Numbered from the stretch's first letter, positions 18,770 to 29,026 are shown. The stretch is 64,000 nucleotides of DNA from Firmicutes bacterium CAG:341 (GCA_000434995.1 FR895318.1:1-64000), one strand, 5' to 3'. A program made the numbers and translations. Notes: generated by a model from the sequence alone, not told the origin.

Positions 18770-20119
18770 TTAGTCAAGGAAGCCTTTATAATGACGCATC
18801 ATCATCTGTGACTCTAACTGACGAACTGTTTCGAGTGCAACACCGCACATAATGATAAGTGATGTACCGCCGAGTGAGATTGTCATACCGCCATCGTTTC
18901 CGCCTTCTGTGAGTGGCTTGATTGCTGCATCACAAATAAGTGAATAAACGATTGGGAAGAGTGCGATAACCGAAAGCATCAAAGCACCGATAAGTGTAAG
19001 CCTTGAAAGAACTCTGAGAATGTAATCAGAAGTTGGCTTACCAGGCCTGATACCCGGAATTGCGCCATTGTTTTTACGCAAGTTGTTTGCCATTTCTATT
19101 GGATTGTACTGAATTGTACTATAGAAATAAGCAAAGAATATGATAAGAAGGAAGTACATACCTGCGTACCACCATGAGTCACCCTGGAAAGCTTTGAAGA
19201 ACTTTTCCCAGAAAGTGCCTTCATACTTATCAGCTGAAAGGAACATTTGAACTGTTCCAGGAAGAGAGAGAATTGAAGAAGCAAAGATTACCGGAAGCAC
19301 ACCGCTCATATTTACTTTAATAGGCATATGAGTTGACTGGCCGCCCATCATCTTTCTTCCGACTACACGCTTTGCGTAAGAAATTGGAAGTCTTCTCTCT
19401 GAGTTATCCATAAATACGATGTATGCAATCATAAGTAAGAAGCATACGATTACTACAGGAACAAGTATTTTATAAACAAGTCTGCCGGTATCAAGATACT
19501 GGAAGAGCTGCTTGATAAGTGTTGGGAAACGAGATACGATACCTGCAAAAAGGATAATTGAAATACCGTTGCCGATACCACTGATTGTAATCTGCTCACC
19601 AAGCCACATAATAACTGCTGTACCTGCAGTTAAAACAATTATGATAACAAGTGCCTGGAAAACTGCGTCGAAACCGGTGAACTGTGCGCCGTTAACATCA
19701 GTCATAAGGTAATTGTTACTACGAAGATAGAAGTAATAAGCAACAGACTGAAGAATACCGAGTGCTACTGTTACAAAACGAGTAATAGAAGCAAGCTTCT
19801 TTCTTCCTTCTTCGCCTTCCTTCTGTAATCTCTCGAGTGCAGGAATTGCAACTGCGAGAAGTTGAATGATAATTGAAGAGTTGATATACGGTGTGATCGA
19901 CATAGCAAAAATTGTACCGTATGTGAATGCACTACCTGTCATCAAACTTAAATAAGTGAGAATTGTGTTACCCTTACCAACATTGATTTCATCTACAATG
20001 TTAAGAAACGGTACCGGAATGACTGAACCTATTCTAAAAACGAGGATGATAAATGCTGTAAACAAAAGCTTTTTGCGAATGTCAGGCACCTTCCACGCAT
20101 TGATCATGGTTTTAATCAT
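18770..20119 (-). CDS. secY: Protein translocase channel subunit SecY
   Basis: Ten-helix core of the Sec translocon, 449 aa. The PYINSSIIIQLL segment in TM2, the plug region and the cytoplasmic loops (RKNNGAIPGIRPGKPT) are clear. The start overlaps the rplO stop by one base (TAATG), the standard L15-SecY coupling of the spc operon. Confidence 0.98.
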   Translation of the reverse strand: MIKTMINAWKVPDIRKKLLFTAFIILVFRIGSVIPVPFLNIVDEINVGKGNTILTYLSLMTGSAFTYGTIFAMSITPYINSSIIIQLLAVAIPALERLQKEGEEGRKKLASITRFVTVALGILQSVAYYFYLRSNNYLMTDVNGAQFTGFDAVFQALVIIIVLTAGTAVIMWLGEQITISGIGNGISIILFAGIVSRFPTLIKQLFQYLDTGRLVYKILVPVVIVCFLLMIAYIVFMDNSERRLPISYAKRVVGRKMMGGQSTHMPIKVNMSGVLPVIFASSILSLPGTVQMFLSADKYEGTFWEKFFKAFQGDSWWYAGMYFLLIIFFAYFYSTIQYNPIEMANNLRKNNGAIPGIRPGKPTSDYILRVLSRLTLIGALMLSVIALFPIVYSLICDAAIKPLTEGGNDGGMTISLGGTSLIIMCGVALETVRQLESQMMMRHYKGFLD

Positions 20120-20562
20120 TAGAGCACCTCCACCTTGCCACCTGCAGCTTCAATCTTTGCCTTAGCTGATTCACTGATAGCAGCAACTTTTACAGTGATT
20201 GCCTTAGTGATTTCGCCTTTTCCGAGAACCTTAACACCATCAAGTGTCTTCTTAATAACACCTGCGTCTTTAAGGCTCTGAGCATCAACTGTTGCACCGT
20301 CTTCAAATCTGTCATTAAGTGTTGAAAGATTTACGACAGCATATTCAGTAGCGAAGATGTTGTTAAATCCTCTCTTAGGAACTCTTCTTTGAAGTGGCAT
20401 CTGACCACCTTCAAAACCAGGGCGTCTGCTGTAACCTGAACGGGATTTTTGACCTTTTTGGCCTTTGCCTGAAGTCTTACCCTGTCCTGAAGCAGTACCT
20501 CTGCCTATTCTCTTTACGCTCTTTTTAGAGCCTTCTGCAGGAGAAAGTTCATGTAATTTCAT
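20119..20562 (-). CDS. rplO: 50S ribosomal protein L15
   Basis: Large-subunit assembly protein, 147 aa. It has the Gly/Lys/Arg-rich N-terminal extension ([20 protein letters not shown]) and the globular C-terminal half with the VKVLGKGEI motif. Followed by secY with a one-base overlap. Confidence 0.97.
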   Translation of the reverse strand: MKLHELSPAEGSKKSVKRIGRGTASGQGKTSGKGQKGQKSRSGYSRRPGFEGGQMPLQRRVPKRGFNNIFATEYAVVNLSTLNDRFEDGATVDAQSLKDAGVIKKTLDGVKVLGKGEITKAITVKVAAISESAKAKIEAAGGKVEVL

Positions 20563-20579
20563 ATTATCTGCACCTCCCC

Positions 20580-20759
20580 TTATTCTTCTACGATAGTTAC
20601 AAGGTGAGCAATCTTTGTAAGCTTACCCTGTGTCTGTGCATTATCAGGCTGAACTGTTACATTGCCGATTTTGCGAAGACCGAGAGAGTGGGCTGTGGCA
20701 ATCTGGTCTTTCTTACTGCCGATTAAGCTCTTTGTAAGCTTGATTTTAATGTCTGCCAT
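20580..20759 (-). CDS. rpmD: 50S ribosomal protein L30
   Basis: A 59-aa protein, read from the sequence directly because it is short. It starts [20 protein letters not shown], includes [15 protein letters not shown] and ends HLVTIVEE, matching the bacterial L30 family. A GGAGGG site precedes the ATG at 20759; it lies between rpsE and rplO. Confidence 0.95.
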   Translation of the reverse strand: MADIKIKLTKSLIGSKKDQIATAHSLGLRKIGNVTVQPDNAQTQGKLTKIAHLVTIVEE

Positions 20760-20772
20760 TATTCCACCCTCC

Positions 20773-21273
20773 TTAACCTAAAATTTCTTTGGTTGACTTG
20801 CCGCGAATTGCAGCAACTTCATCAGCTGTGCGAAGCTGACTTAAACCGTTAATAGTAGCTCTTACTACATTGCAAGGGTTGTTTGAACGGATAGCCTTTG
20901 TTCTGATATCTTTGATACCTACTGTTTCAACAACAGCACGAACAGGACCGCCGGCGATAACACCGGTACCTTTTGGAGCCGGCATGAGAAGAACCTCACC
21001 TGCACCAAACTTACCCTTTATTTCGTGAGGAATTGTTGTTCCCTTAAGAGCAACCTTAATTACATTTTTCTTTGCATCCTCGATACCCTTACGGATTGCA
21101 TCAGGAACTTCGCCTGACTTACCGATACCGAAGCCTACAAGACCGTTACCATCACCAACAACTACAAGTGCTGCGAATTTGAAAATTCTACCGCCCTTTA
21201 CAGTCTTAGATACACGGTTAATAGTAACTACTCTTTCTTCAAGTTCCATTGAAGATACGTCAATCTTTGCCAT
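20773..21273 (-). CDS. rpsE: 30S ribosomal protein S5
   Basis: Translation-fidelity protein at the mRNA entry channel, 166 aa. It contains the double-stranded RNA-binding domain ([39 protein letters not shown]) and the C-terminal half with [11 protein letters not shown] and [13 protein letters not shown]. Confidence 0.98.
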   Translation of the reverse strand: MAKIDVSSMELEERVVTINRVSKTVKGGRIFKFAALVVVGDGNGLVGFGIGKSGEVPDAIRKGIEDAKKNVIKVALKGTTIPHEIKGKFGAGEVLLMPAPKGTGVIAGGPVRAVVETVGIKDIRTKAIRSNNPCNVVRATINGLSQLRTADEVAAIRGKSTKEILG

Positions 21274-21291
21274 AAAAATTTACCTCCTTCG

Positions 21292-21651
21292 TTAGAACTT
21301 AAGTCCGCCTTCACGAGCACCGTCTGCTACTGCAGCAACGCGTCCGTGATATACGTAACCGCCGCGGTCAAATACACATTCTTCAATGCCCTTTGCCTTG
21401 GCTCTTTCTGCTAATGTCTTACCAACAGCCTTAGCTGCTTCTACATTACCGCCGTACTGAGCGAATTCCTTTTCAACAGTTGATGCTGATGCAATTGTTA
21501 CACCTGCAACATCGTCGATTAACTGAACGTAAATATTGCTGAGAGAGCGATATACGTTAAGTCTTGGACATTCAGCAGTACCGCTGATTTTGCCACGAAC
21601 TCTTGTGTGGCGTTTTTGTCTTGCCTTATTGGCGTCTTGTCTTGAAACCAT
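21292..21651 (-). CDS. rplR: 50S ribosomal protein L18
   Basis: 5S rRNA-binding protein, 119 aa, with [19 protein letters not shown] at the start and the C-terminal [20 protein letters not shown] block, both typical. Lies 18 bp after rplF. Confidence 0.97.
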   Translation of the reverse strand: MVSRQDANKARQKRHTRVRGKISGTAECPRLNVYRSLSNIYVQLIDDVAGVTIASASTVEKEFAQYGGNVEAAKAVGKTLAERAKAKGIEECVFDRGGYVYHGRVAAVADGAREGGLKF

Positions 21652-21669
21652 TGTATTTCACTCCTTCCC

Positions 21670-22209
21670 TTATTTCTTACCAGCTTTTCCTTCTTTACGA
21701 CGGATATGCTCTTCGGCATATTTGATACCCTTGCCCTTATAAGGTTCAGGTGGTCTCTTTTCACGAACCTGAGCTGCGAACTGACCAACCATCTGCTTAT
21801 CTGCACCGCTGATTACGATAGCGTTTGCTGAAGGACATTCAACTTTAATACCTTCCGGAGCTTCCATTGTAACCTGATGTGAGAAACCAAGGTTCATAAC
21901 AAGGTTATTGCCCTGCATTTGAACACGGTAACCAACACCGTTAACTTCAAGGTTCTTCTTGAATCCCTCTGTAACACCTACTATCATATTGTGAATAAGT
22001 GTACGGGTTAAACCGTGAAGTGATCTGTTTTCTTTAGCATCGTTAGGTCTGCTAACGATGATTTCACTGCCCTCAATGCTGACTGTCATGTTTGGATGTG
22101 CATCCATTGAAAGAGTACCGTTTGGACCCTTTACGGTAACAGTTGTACCGTTGACATTTACATCAACACCGGCAGGAATTGTAATAGGTTTTAAACCGAT
22201 ACGTGACAT
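21670..22209 (-). CDS. rplF: 50S ribosomal protein L6
   Basis: Large-subunit protein near the factor-binding centre, 179 aa. It starts MSRIGLKPITIPAGVDV and shows two L6 domains and the C-terminal signature RPPEPYKGKGIKYAEE. Confidence 0.98.
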   Translation of the reverse strand: MSRIGLKPITIPAGVDVNVNGTTVTVKGPNGTLSMDAHPNMTVSIEGSEIIVSRPNDAKENRSLHGLTRTLIHNMIVGVTEGFKKNLEVNGVGYRVQMQGNNLVMNLGFSHQVTMEAPEGIKVECPSANAIVISGADKQMVGQFAAQVREKRPPEPYKGKGIKYAEEHIRRKEGKAGKK

Positions 22210-22224
22210 CCTGACTGTACCTCC

Positions 22225-22623
22225 TTACCAAATGAATGCTAAAACTTCGCCGCCGACATTCTGCTTGCGAGCTTCTCTATCTGTCATAATGCCCTTTGAA
22301 GTTGAAACGATTGCAACACCGAGTCCCTTCATAACCTTTGGCATTTCTTCAACATTTGAATAAATACGAAGACCTGGCTTTGAAACTCTGCGAAGACCTG
22401 TGATAACCTGGCTCTTACCTTCGCCGTACTTAAGTGTTACACGAATAACACCCTGCTTGCCGTCTTCAATAATTTTATAATTTTTGATATAACCTTCATC
22501 AACAAGAATCTGAGCAATTGCCTTCTTCATGTTTGACGCAGGAATATCTACTGTATCGTGCTTTGCTGAATTTGCATTACGAATTCTTGTAAGCATATCA
22601 GCGATTGGATCTGTAATATGCAT
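22225..22623 (-). CDS. rpsH: 30S ribosomal protein S8
   Basis: Binds central-domain 16S rRNA; in enteric bacteria it also represses the spc operon. The 132-aa protein has [14 protein letters not shown] at the start and [26 protein letters not shown] at the end (split motifs of the family). No S8-binding-like structure was sought in detail in the mRNA. Confidence 0.98.
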   Translation of the reverse strand: MHITDPIADMLTRIRNANSAKHDTVDIPASNMKKAIAQILVDEGYIKNYKIIEDGKQGVIRVTLKYGEGKSQVITGLRRVSKPGLRIYSNVEEMPKVMKGLGVAIVSTSKGIMTDREARKQNVGGEVLAFIW

Positions 22624-22661
22624 TGATAATTCCTCCTTATTTAATTAGCAATTCTCAGTTC

Positions 22662-22847
22662 TTACCAAGATGACTTCTTTACACCAGGAATCTCACCCTT
22701 ATGAGCAAGTTCTCTGAAGCAAATTCTGCATACACCGTACTTACGAAGATAAGCGTGAGGTCTACCGCAGATTTTGCATCTGTTGTACTGTCTTGTTGAA
22801 TACTTAGCAGGCTTTGCAGCCTTAACTTTCATAGATGTTTTTGCCAC
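22662..22847 (-). CDS. rpsZ: 30S ribosomal protein S14, zinc-binding (type Z)
   Basis: A 61-aa short S14 with two CxxC pairs ([10 protein letters not shown] and CRICFREL) that bind zinc, the usual form in low-GC Gram-positives. It ends in the typical [11 protein letters not shown]. Lies between rplE and rpsH. Confidence 0.97.
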   Translation of the reverse strand: MAKTSMKVKAAKPAKYSTRQYNRCKICGRPHAYLRKYGVCRICFRELAHKGEIPGVKKSSW

Positions 22848-22859
22848 GATAATCCCTCC

Positions 22860-23399
22860 TTACTCTGAGAATGGAGCACCGAGTAACTTAAGAAGTTCTC
22901 TGCCCTCTTCATCTGTGTTTGCAGTTGTTACCATGATGATGTCCATACCGCGAACAGCATCAATTTTGTCATACTCGATTTCAGGGAAAATCAACTGTTC
23001 TTTGATACCCATAGCATAGTTGCCACGGCCATCGAATGAGTTAGGGTTGATACCTCTGAAGTCACGAACTCTTGGAAGTGCCAAATTGAAGAATCTTTCA
23101 AGGAATTCATACATTCTGTCACCACGAAGAGTAACTTTTACACCGATTGGCATACCTTCACGAAGTTTGAAGTTAGCAACCGACTTCTTTGCACGGCAGA
23201 TGACCGGCTTTTGACCTGTGATGATTTGAAGGTCATTTATGATAGCGTCTACTACCTTTGAATTTTCACGGGCTTCACCGCAACCAACATTGATTACAAT
23301 CTTGTCAAGCTTTGGGATTTGCATAACAGATTTGTATCCGAATTTCTTCATCAACGCCGGAGCAATTTCGCTCTTATATGTTTCTTTTAAAACAGACAT
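22860..23399 (-). CDS. rplE: 50S ribosomal protein L5
   Basis: Binds 5S rRNA and contacts P-site tRNA, 179 aa. Conserved stretches [31 protein letters not shown] and [17 protein letters not shown] identify it clearly. Confidence 0.98.
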   Translation of the reverse strand: MSVLKETYKSEIAPALMKKFGYKSVMQIPKLDKIVINVGCGEARENSKVVDAIINDLQIITGQKPVICRAKKSVANFKLREGMPIGVKVTLRGDRMYEFLERFFNLALPRVRDFRGINPNSFDGRGNYAMGIKEQLIFPEIEYDKIDAVRGMDIIMVTTANTDEEGRELLKLLGAPFSE

Positions 23400-23419
23400 T
23401 GTTATGTTTCCTCCCTTAC

Positions 23420-23725
23420 TTAAAATTCATTTCCGCATTTCTTACAAACGCGGATGCCGCCCTTTTTGTGACCTACGCGTGTAGCTTCGCCACATTTAGG
23501 ACATACGAGCTGTACTTTTGATGCATAAAGAGCTGATTCAACTTCGATAAGACCGCCAGGCTCGCCCATCTTTTTAGGTTTAACATGCTTTGTAACAACA
23601 TTAACCTTCTTAACGATAACTTTGCCTTCAGCCGGGCTTACTGCTACAACTTCGCCCTTAACACCTTTTGACTTACCGCTGAGTACCATTACAGTATCAC
23701 CGGATTTAACAAACATTTTACTCAT
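23420..23725 (-). CDS. rplX: 50S ribosomal protein L24
   Basis: Assembly-initiator protein with a KOW motif ([19 protein letters not shown]), 101 aa. The C-terminal part carries two CxxC pairs ([11 protein letters not shown] and CKKCGNEF) that could bind zinc. This C-plus form is seen in many Clostridia, while Bacillus L24 lacks the cysteines. Confidence 0.97.
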   Translation of the reverse strand: MSKMFVKSGDTVMVLSGKSKGVKGEVVAVSPAEGKVIVKKVNVVTKHVKPKKMGEPGGLIEVESALYASKVQLVCPKCGEATRVGHKKGGIRVCKKCGNEF

Positions 23726-23740
23726 TTATACGCACCTCCA

Positions 23741-24109
23741 TTAAAGAACTTCCGGAGCGAGAGAAAGGATTTTCATATAATCCTTTTCACGAAGCTCACG
23801 AGCTACTGGTCCAAAAATACGGGTGCCACGAGGGGTTTTATCCTCTCTGATAATTACGGCAGCATTTTCATCGAAACGAATATACTGACCGTCGTCACGA
23901 CGTACACCTTTAGTTGTACGAACGATGACTGCCTTAACAACTTCGCCCTTTTTAACAACGCCACCAGGTGCTGCCTTCTTTACGCTGGCTACGATTACAT
24001 CACCGATATTTGCATATCTTCTGCCTGAACCGCCTAAAACTCTGATGCAAAGAAGTTCTTTTGCGCCTGTGTTGTCTGCAACTTTAAGACGACTTTCCTG
24101 TTGTATCAC
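23741..24109 (-). CDS. rplN: 50S ribosomal protein L14
   Basis: Intersubunit-bridge protein, 122 aa from the start used here. The start is a GTG at 24109 giving [18 protein letters not shown], preceded by GGAGG with 8-nt spacing; that is the normal length, whereas the open frame to 24142 would add 11 foreign residues. The remainder ([30 protein letters not shown]) is typical. Confidence 0.96.
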   Translation of the reverse strand: MIQQESRLKVADNTGAKELLCIRVLGGSGRRYANIGDVIVASVKKAAPGGVVKKGEVVKAVIVRTTKGVRRDDGQYIRFDENAAVIIREDKTPRGTRIFGPVARELREKDYMKILSLAPEVL

Positions 24110-24127
24110 AGCATTTTCCTCCTTCGT

Positions 24128-24158
24128 ACTGCAAAATAACACTTTGCTACATTGCAGT
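24128..24158 (-). other. Hairpin in the rpsQ-rplN spacer
   Basis: The 97-nt spacer between rpsQ and rplN holds ACTGCAA (24128-24134) paired with TTGCAGT (24152-24158), placed just upstream of the rplN ribosome site. Other spacers in this part of the operon are mostly 10-25 nt, so the length is unusual. Role unknown. Confidence 0.4.
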
Positions 24159-24206
24159 TATTATTTTATTGACTAAATTATTTAAAAAAGCTGTAAATCG
24201 CAACGA

Positions 24207-24461
24207 TTATTTAGCTTTCTCAACGATTTCAACCACACGCCATCTCTTATCCTTGCTGTATGGGCGACATTCCATAATAAGAACCTTATCACCGATACCA
24301 CATTCATTGTTTTCGTCGTGTGCTTTATACTTAACTGTATCGTTTACAATCTTGTTGTAAAGCGGATGACGAACTCTGTTCTTGATTGTTACAACAACAG
24401 TTTTGTCCATCTTATCACTTGTTACGATACCTACTCTTGTCTTTCTGAGGTTTCTTTCCAT
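24207..24461 (-). CDS. rpsQ: 30S ribosomal protein S17
   Basis: Primary 16S rRNA-binding protein, 84 aa OB fold. Start [19 protein letters not shown] and the central HPLYNKIV and [19 protein letters not shown] segments are characteristic. Confidence 0.98.
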   Translation of the reverse strand: MERNLRKTRVGIVTSDKMDKTVVVTIKNRVRHPLYNKIVNDTVKYKAHDENNECGIGDKVLIMECRPYSKDKRWRVVEIVEKAK

Positions 24462-24480
24462 TTTCAGTTACCTCCTTTAA

Positions 24481-24684
24481 TTAAGAATTGCTGCTCTCAA
24501 GTTCGATTTGACGCTCAACTGTTTTGATGCGTGCAATATCTTTCTTGACAGCTTTAATTCTCATAGGGTTGTCGAGCTGGTTGATTGCTTGCTGGAAATG
24601 AAGGTTGAAAAGCTCTTCTTTTAATTCTGCAAGCTTCTTTGATCTCTGTTCTGCTGAAAGAGCCTTAATTTCTGATGCTTTCAT
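24481..24684 (-). CDS. rpmC: 50S ribosomal protein L29
   Basis: Exit-tunnel protein that docks trigger factor and SRP, 67 aa, two-helix hairpin with LKEELFNLHFQQAINQLDNP. The start overlaps the rplP stop by one base (TAATG). Confidence 0.97.
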   Translation of the reverse strand: MKASEIKALSAEQRSKKLAELKEELFNLHFQQAINQLDNPMRIKAVKKDIARIKTVERQIELESSNS

Positions 24685-25109
24685 TACTGCTCGCCTCCCT
24701 CTTCTTCTTTCTTTACAAACTTACATTTAACAGGAAGTTTGTTTGCGGCAAGACGCAAAGCCTCACGAGCTGTTGCTTCGTCAACACCGCCAAGCTCGAA
24801 CATAACTCTGCCCGGCTTAACTACTGCTACCCAGTAGTCAACATTACCTTTACCTTTACCCATACGGGTATCAGCAGGTCTTGCTGTAATCGGCTTATCA
24901 GGGAATATCTTGATCCATACTTTACCGCCACGCTTTGTGTAACGTGTCATTGCGATACGGGCAGCTTCAATCTGTGCTGCTGTGATCCATGCAGGCTCAG
25001 TTGTCTGCAAACCGAATTCACCGTAAGTTACCTTGTTGCCTCGAGTAGCCATACCGGTCATACGACCTCTATGCTGCTTTCTGTGTTTTACACGCTTAGG
25101 TAAAAGCAT
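24684..25109 (-). CDS. rplP: 50S ribosomal protein L16
   Basis: Binds near the A-site tRNA elbow, 141 aa. It starts [17 protein letters not shown] and contains [13 protein letters not shown] and [19 protein letters not shown]. One-base overlaps link it to rpsC upstream and rpmC downstream. Confidence 0.98.
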   Translation of the reverse strand: MLLPKRVKHRKQHRGRMTGMATRGNKVTYGEFGLQTTEPAWITAAQIEAARIAMTRYTKRGGKVWIKIFPDKPITARPADTRMGKGKGNVDYWVAVVKPGRVMFELGGVDEATAREALRLAANKLPVKCKFVKKEEEGGEQ

Positions 25110-25795
25110 TACTTTCTTCCCCCTTCTCTACGATTTGTTCTTCTCTTATTACGAGATTCGCGGAGTACTTCGCCCTGGTAAATCCATGTCTTAACACCAA
25201 TCTTACCGTAAGTTGTGTTTGCTTCTGCAAAACCATAGTCGATGTCAGCACGAATTGTTTGAAGTGGAATTGTACCCTCTTTATAAGTTTCTGAACGAGC
25301 GATTTCAGCACCGCCGATTCTACCTGAAACCATAATTTTAATACCACGAGCGCCAAGTCTCATTGTATTTCTGATAGCACCCTTAACTGCTCTTCTGAAA
25401 GATACACGTCTTTCAAGCTGCTGAGCAACTGACTGTGCTACGAGTGTTGCATTGAGGTCCGGCTGCTTGATTTCAACGATGTTGATGAAAACTTCGTTAG
25501 CATCTTTGCCGAGCTTCTTTGCACAAACTGCCTTGAGCTTTTCGATTTCAGCACCCTGCTTACCAATAACCATACCTGGCTTTGCGCAGTGAATGTTGAT
25601 TCTAACTCTTTTAGCATCTCTTTCAATTTCTACTTTTGGAACACCTGCACCGTGAAGAGATTCAAGAAGGTAATTACGAAGCTTGTAGTCCTCTACAAGT
25701 GTATCACCAAACTCGCCCTTCTTTGCATACCAGCGAGAGTCCCAGTTCTTAATAACGCCGATTCTTAAACCGGTTGGATTACATTTCTGTCCCAT
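25109..25795 (-). CDS. rpsC: 30S ribosomal protein S3
   Basis: mRNA-entry helicase-site protein, 228 aa, with [18 protein letters not shown] at the start, a KH domain ([14 protein letters not shown]) and the C-terminal S3 domain ([20 protein letters not shown]). Starts 17 bp after rplV. Confidence 0.98.
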   Translation of the reverse strand: MGQKCNPTGLRIGVIKNWDSRWYAKKGEFGDTLVEDYKLRNYLLESLHGAGVPKVEIERDAKRVRINIHCAKPGMVIGKQGAEIEKLKAVCAKKLGKDANEVFINIVEIKQPDLNATLVAQSVAQQLERRVSFRRAVKGAIRNTMRLGARGIKIMVSGRIGGAEIARSETYKEGTIPLQTIRADIDYGFAEANTTYGKIGVKTWIYQGEVLRESRNKRRTNRREGGRK

Positions 25796-25812
25796 TTAAC
25801 TTTCCTCCTCGC

Positions 25813-26151
25813 TTAGTCTTCCAATTCCTTAACGGTAATTGTGATGTGTGATGTTCTCTTATTGATTCTGTAAGCTCTGCCCTGTGCTCTTGCCTGAATT
25901 CTCTTAAGAGTAGGACCTGCTGTTGCATTGCAGTAGCTTACTACTAATCTTGATGTGTCCATATTATTATTGTTCTCAGCATTTGCGATTGCTGACTTAA
26001 GAACCTTCAATACAGGTTCGCAAGCAGCCTTCGGTGTGTACTGAAGAATAGCCATAGCCTTATCGGTAGGCTGATTTCTGATAAGATCAAGAACAATCTG
26101 CACCTTTCGAGGGGAGATACGGACATAAGTTGCTTTAGCTGTTGCTTCCAT
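25813..26151 (-). CDS. rplV: 50S ribosomal protein L22
   Basis: Exit-tunnel protein whose hairpin loop lines the tunnel, 112 aa. The start EATAKATYVRISPRKVQIVL and loop region RIQARAQGRAYRINKRTSH are conserved; the loop shows no insertion or deletion of the sort linked with macrolide resistance. Confidence 0.97.
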   Translation of the reverse strand: MEATAKATYVRISPRKVQIVLDLIRNQPTDKAMAILQYTPKAACEPVLKVLKSAIANAENNNNMDTSRLVVSYCNATAGPTLKRIQARAQGRAYRINKRTSHITITVKELED

Positions 26152-26168
26152 AATAATTCTCCTTCCGA

Positions 26169-26441
26169 TTACTTAGATGTCTTTGAGCCGGCATGGCCTC
26201 TGAATGTTCTTGTCGGTGCGAATTCACCGAGCTTGTGTCCAACCATATCCTCTGTAACATATACAGGAACATGCTTTCTTCCGTCATGAACAGCAAATGT
26301 GTGTCCTACGAATTCAGGGAAGATTGTTGAACTTCTTGACCAGGTTTTGATAACCTGCTTGTCGCCTGAAGCATTAAGAGCTTCTACTTTCTTATAAAGG
26401 CTGTCTTCTACATAAGCACCTTTTTTTGTACTTCTACTCAT
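26169..26441 (-). CDS. rpsS: 30S ribosomal protein S19
   Basis: Head protein that forms a complex with S13, 90 aa. It starts [15 protein letters not shown] and includes [20 protein letters not shown] and the terminal [10 protein letters not shown], as usual. Confidence 0.98.
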   Translation of the reverse strand: MSRSTKKGAYVEDSLYKKVEALNASGDKQVIKTWSRSSTIFPEFVGHTFAVHDGRKHVPVYVTEDMVGHKLGEFAPTRTFRGHAGSKTSK

Positions 26442-26463
26442 TAGTTAATCTTCTCCTTTCTTC

Positions 26464-27297
26464 TTATTTACCGTTACGACGGCGAACGATCATCTTGCTA
26501 GATGCCTTCTTCTTATTGCGTGTCTTATAGCCAAGTGCAGGCTTGCCCCAAGGAGTGCAAGGACCCGGACGGCCGACAGGTGATTTACCTTCACCACCAC
26601 CGTGAGGGTGGTCATTAGGGTTCATAACAGAACCACGAACTGTTGGTCTCCAACCCATGTTACGCTTACGACCGGCTTTACCAATCTTAACATTTGCATG
26701 GTCAGTGTTACCAACAACACCAACTGTTGCCATACAATCTCTTGGTACATTTCTAAGCTCGCCTGAAGGAAGTCTAAGAAGTGCGTATGGACCTTCGAGA
26801 GCCATAAGCTGTGCGCTGTTACCTGCTGAACGAGCAAGCTGTGCGCCGTTTCCAGGATAAAGTTCAACATTGTGAACGATTGTACCAACAGGCATATCCT
26901 TAAGTGCGAGAGCGTTACCTGCTACGATGTCTGCGTTAGGACCTGCCATAACAGTATCGCCAACTTTAAGACCTTCAGGAGCTGTGATGTAGCTCTTTAC
27001 ACCGTCTTCATACTGAATAAGAGCGATATGTGCGCTTCTGTTTGGATCATATTCAATAGTCTTAACAGTTGCAGGCATATCAATCTTGTTTCTCTTGAAA
27101 TCGATTACACGATATTTTCTTCTGTTTCCGCCACCACGATGACGAACTGTAATTCTTCCGTAAGAGTTACGACCTGACTTCTTATTGAGAGGCTCAAGAA
27201 GAGATTTTTCAGGAGCAACCTTTGAGAGTGAAGAATAATCAGTTACTGACATATTTCTGCGTGAAGGAGTGGTAGGCTTGTAATTCTTAATTGCCAT
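26464..27297 (-). CDS. rplB: 50S ribosomal protein L2
   Basis: Peptidyl-transferase-centre assembly protein, 277 aa from ATG 27297 ([15 protein letters not shown]), which follows AAAGGAGA. The open frame to 27345 adds 16 residues lying in the structured spacer and is not used. [21 protein letters not shown] core, [14 protein letters not shown] and the C-terminal [14 protein letters not shown] with the catalytically important His are present. Its ribosome site abuts a hairpin at 27309-27361. Confidence 0.97.
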   Translation of the reverse strand: MAIKNYKPTTPSRRNMSVTDYSSLSKVAPEKSLLEPLNKKSGRNSYGRITVRHRGGGNRRKYRVIDFKRNKIDMPATVKTIEYDPNRSAHIALIQYEDGVKSYITAPEGLKVGDTVMAGPNADIVAGNALALKDMPVGTIVHNVELYPGNGAQLARSAGNSAQLMALEGPYALLRLPSGELRNVPRDCMATVGVVGNTDHANVKIGKAGRKRNMGWRPTVRGSVMNPNDHPHGGGEGKSPVGRPGPCTPWGKPALGYKTRNKKKASSKMIVRRRNGK

Positions 27298-27308
27298 TAT
27301 TTTTCTCC

Positions 27309-27361
27309 TTTCCGGATAACTTTGCGAAAGGATGGCACCTTTCATACCTCATCATCCGAAA
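27309..27361 (-). promoter_or_regulatory. Structured spacer next to the rplB ribosome site
   Basis: The 101-nt rplW-rplB spacer can fold on the minus strand: an outer stem of 8 bp with one bulged G (27354-27361 with 27309-27317) encloses a perfect 6-bp hairpin GAAAGG/CCTTTC (27338-27343 with 27326-27331). The outer stem ends directly before the GGAG of rplB, so it could affect ribosome access. Neighbouring spacers are much shorter. Function is inference. Confidence 0.45.
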
Positions 27362-27398
27362 TACTTTATGTTATATACTAATTATATATAGGTTGTGA

Positions 27399-27695
27399 TT
27401 ACATCATATCGTTGAAGAATTCAATTTCCTTTGAATCTTCTGTAAGAGTAACGATTGCTTTCTTCCAAGATGGAGTGTAGCCTTCGTGCATACCCTGACG
27501 ACGCTTCTGGCCTCTTACATTCATTGTGTTTACCTTAGCAACCTTTGTGCCAGGGAAAACAGATTCAACAGCCTTAGCGATTTCGATTTTGTTTGCATCT
27601 TTTGCAACCTTGAAGGTATATTTCTTAGTCATAATACCCATCATTGATTCTTCAGTGATGATAGGCTTAAGAATAATATCCTGAGCTGTTCTCAT
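27399..27695 (-). CDS. rplW: 50S ribosomal protein L23
   Basis: Exit-tunnel protein, 98 aa, with IILKPIITEESMMGI at the start and KYTFKVAKDANKIEIAKAVE in the centre. The start overlaps the rplD stop by one base. The following spacer to rplB is unusually long and structured. Confidence 0.97.
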   Translation of the reverse strand: MRTAQDIILKPIITEESMMGIMTKKYTFKVAKDANKIEIAKAVESVFPGTKVAKVNTMNVRGQKRRQGMHEGYTPSWKKAIVTLTEDSKEIEFFNDMM

Positions 27696-28318
27696 TATGC
27701 ATATACCTCCTCAATCTTCTTTGCTGCGTCCTTAAGAACTACGAAAGAATCGCAGTTAAGGATGTCATAAACACAAAGTGTGTTTACAGTAGCTACCTTA
27801 ACACCTTCGATGTTACGAGCGCTCTTGTAAATTTGTTCATTGCTCTCTGCTGTAATAATGAGAGTCTTTTTAGCTGCCTTAAGGCCCTTGAGCATTGCAA
27901 CAACATTCTTTGTCTTAATGCCGTCGAACTCAACCTTATTAACAACCATCATTTCGCCTTCTGCAACCTTTGTTGAAAGTGCAGACTTCATAGCGAGTCT
28001 CTTAACCTTCTTATTGAGGTTAACTGTATATTTTCTTGGCTTTGGGCCAAGAGCGATACCGCCGTGTGTCCACTGTGGACTTCTTGTTGAACCCTGACGA
28101 GCTCTACCGGTACCCTTCTGTCTCCAAGGCTTTGCACCGCCACCGCTAACTTCTGAACGAGTGAGAGTTGACTGTGTGCCTTGACGCTGATTAGCAAGAT
28201 AGCTAACAACTGCAAGATGCATTGCATATTCGTTTGGCTCAATGCCGAATACTGAATCTGCAAGTTCTAATTTTGAGGTTTTCTTACCTTCTTGGTTATA
28301 AACCTGAACCTGTGCCAT
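27695..28318 (-). CDS. rplD: 50S ribosomal protein L4
   Basis: Exit-tunnel constriction protein, 207 aa, with [20 protein letters not shown] and [20 protein letters not shown] in the tunnel loop. In E. coli, L4 also represses the S10 operon through the leader upstream of rpsJ; whether that holds here is open, but this window has a leader with a terminator-like hairpin. Confidence 0.97.
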   Translation of the reverse strand: MAQVQVYNQEGKKTSKLELADSVFGIEPNEYAMHLAVVSYLANQRQGTQSTLTRSEVSGGGAKPWRQKGTGRARQGSTRSPQWTHGGIALGPKPRKYTVNLNKKVKRLAMKSALSTKVAEGEMMVVNKVEFDGIKTKNVVAMLKGLKAAKKTLIITAESNEQIYKSARNIEGVKVATVNTLCVYDILNCDSFVVLKDAAKKIEEVYA

Positions 28319-28336
28319 TACTTATCTCTCCTTTCG

Positions 28337-28969
28337 TTAAGCTTTAACTGCGTCTGCGATTACAACAATTCCGCCCTTTGGACCAGGGATAGCGCCCTTA
28401 ATTGCGATAAGATTGTTTTCTGCATCAACCTTAGCAATCTTGAGGTTCTGAACTGTTACTGTTTCGTGACCGTAGTGACCTGCCATCTTCTTACCCTTGA
28501 ATACTCTTGAAGGGCTTGAACAAGCGCCGAGTGAACCTGCGTGACGGTGGTTAGGACCTGTACCGTGTGTCATTCTGAGTCTTGAGAAGTTCCAACGCTT
28601 AATAGCACCGGCTGTTCCGTGACCCTTGCTTGTTCCCTTAACATCAACAACTTCGCCAACTTCAAATGTGTCAGCCTTAAGGATGTTACCAACCTCAATG
28701 CCATCAATGCTGTCAAGACGGAATTCTTTAAGTGTTTTCTTTGGAGCTACATCAGCTTTATCAAAGTGACCCTTCATTGGCTTGTTTACGCGTGATACCT
28801 TAACATCACCAAAACCAACCTGGATTGCTTCATAGCCGTCATTCTCCATTGTCTTAATCTGTGTTACTGTGCAAGGACCGGCTTCAACTACTGTTACAGG
28901 AACTACATTGCCTGCTTCGTCAAAGATCTGAGTCATGCCAATCTTCTTGCCGATAAGACCTTTTTTCAT
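28337..28969 (-). CDS. rplC: 50S ribosomal protein L3
   Basis: Early assembly protein reaching the peptidyl-transferase centre, 210 aa. [19 protein letters not shown] begins the protein; the [19 protein letters not shown] and [16 protein letters not shown] loops are conserved. Confidence 0.98.
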   Translation of the reverse strand: MKKGLIGKKIGMTQIFDEAGNVVPVTVVEAGPCTVTQIKTMENDGYEAIQVGFGDVKVSRVNKPMKGHFDKADVAPKKTLKEFRLDSIDGIEVGNILKADTFEVGEVVDVKGTSKGHGTAGAIKRWNFSRLRMTHGTGPNHRHAGSLGACSSPSRVFKGKKMAGHYGHETVTVQNLKIAKVDAENNLIAIKGAIPGPKGGIVVIADAVKA

Positions 28970-29026
28970 GTTTATTTCCTCCTTTTGGTTATTGGTTGGG
29001 TTTCCCCAACATGACCTCAGCTGCGA

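Noticed and set aside
24675..25103. 142-codon + strand frame opposite rplP/rpsC
   Set aside because: Antisense to highly conserved ribosomal genes, Cys/Ser-rich and without a ribosome site.
26464..27345. Extended start of rplB at 27345
   Set aside because: The additional residues lie in a structured spacer with no ribosome site; the ATG at 27297 has AAAGGAGA and gives the normal L2 start.
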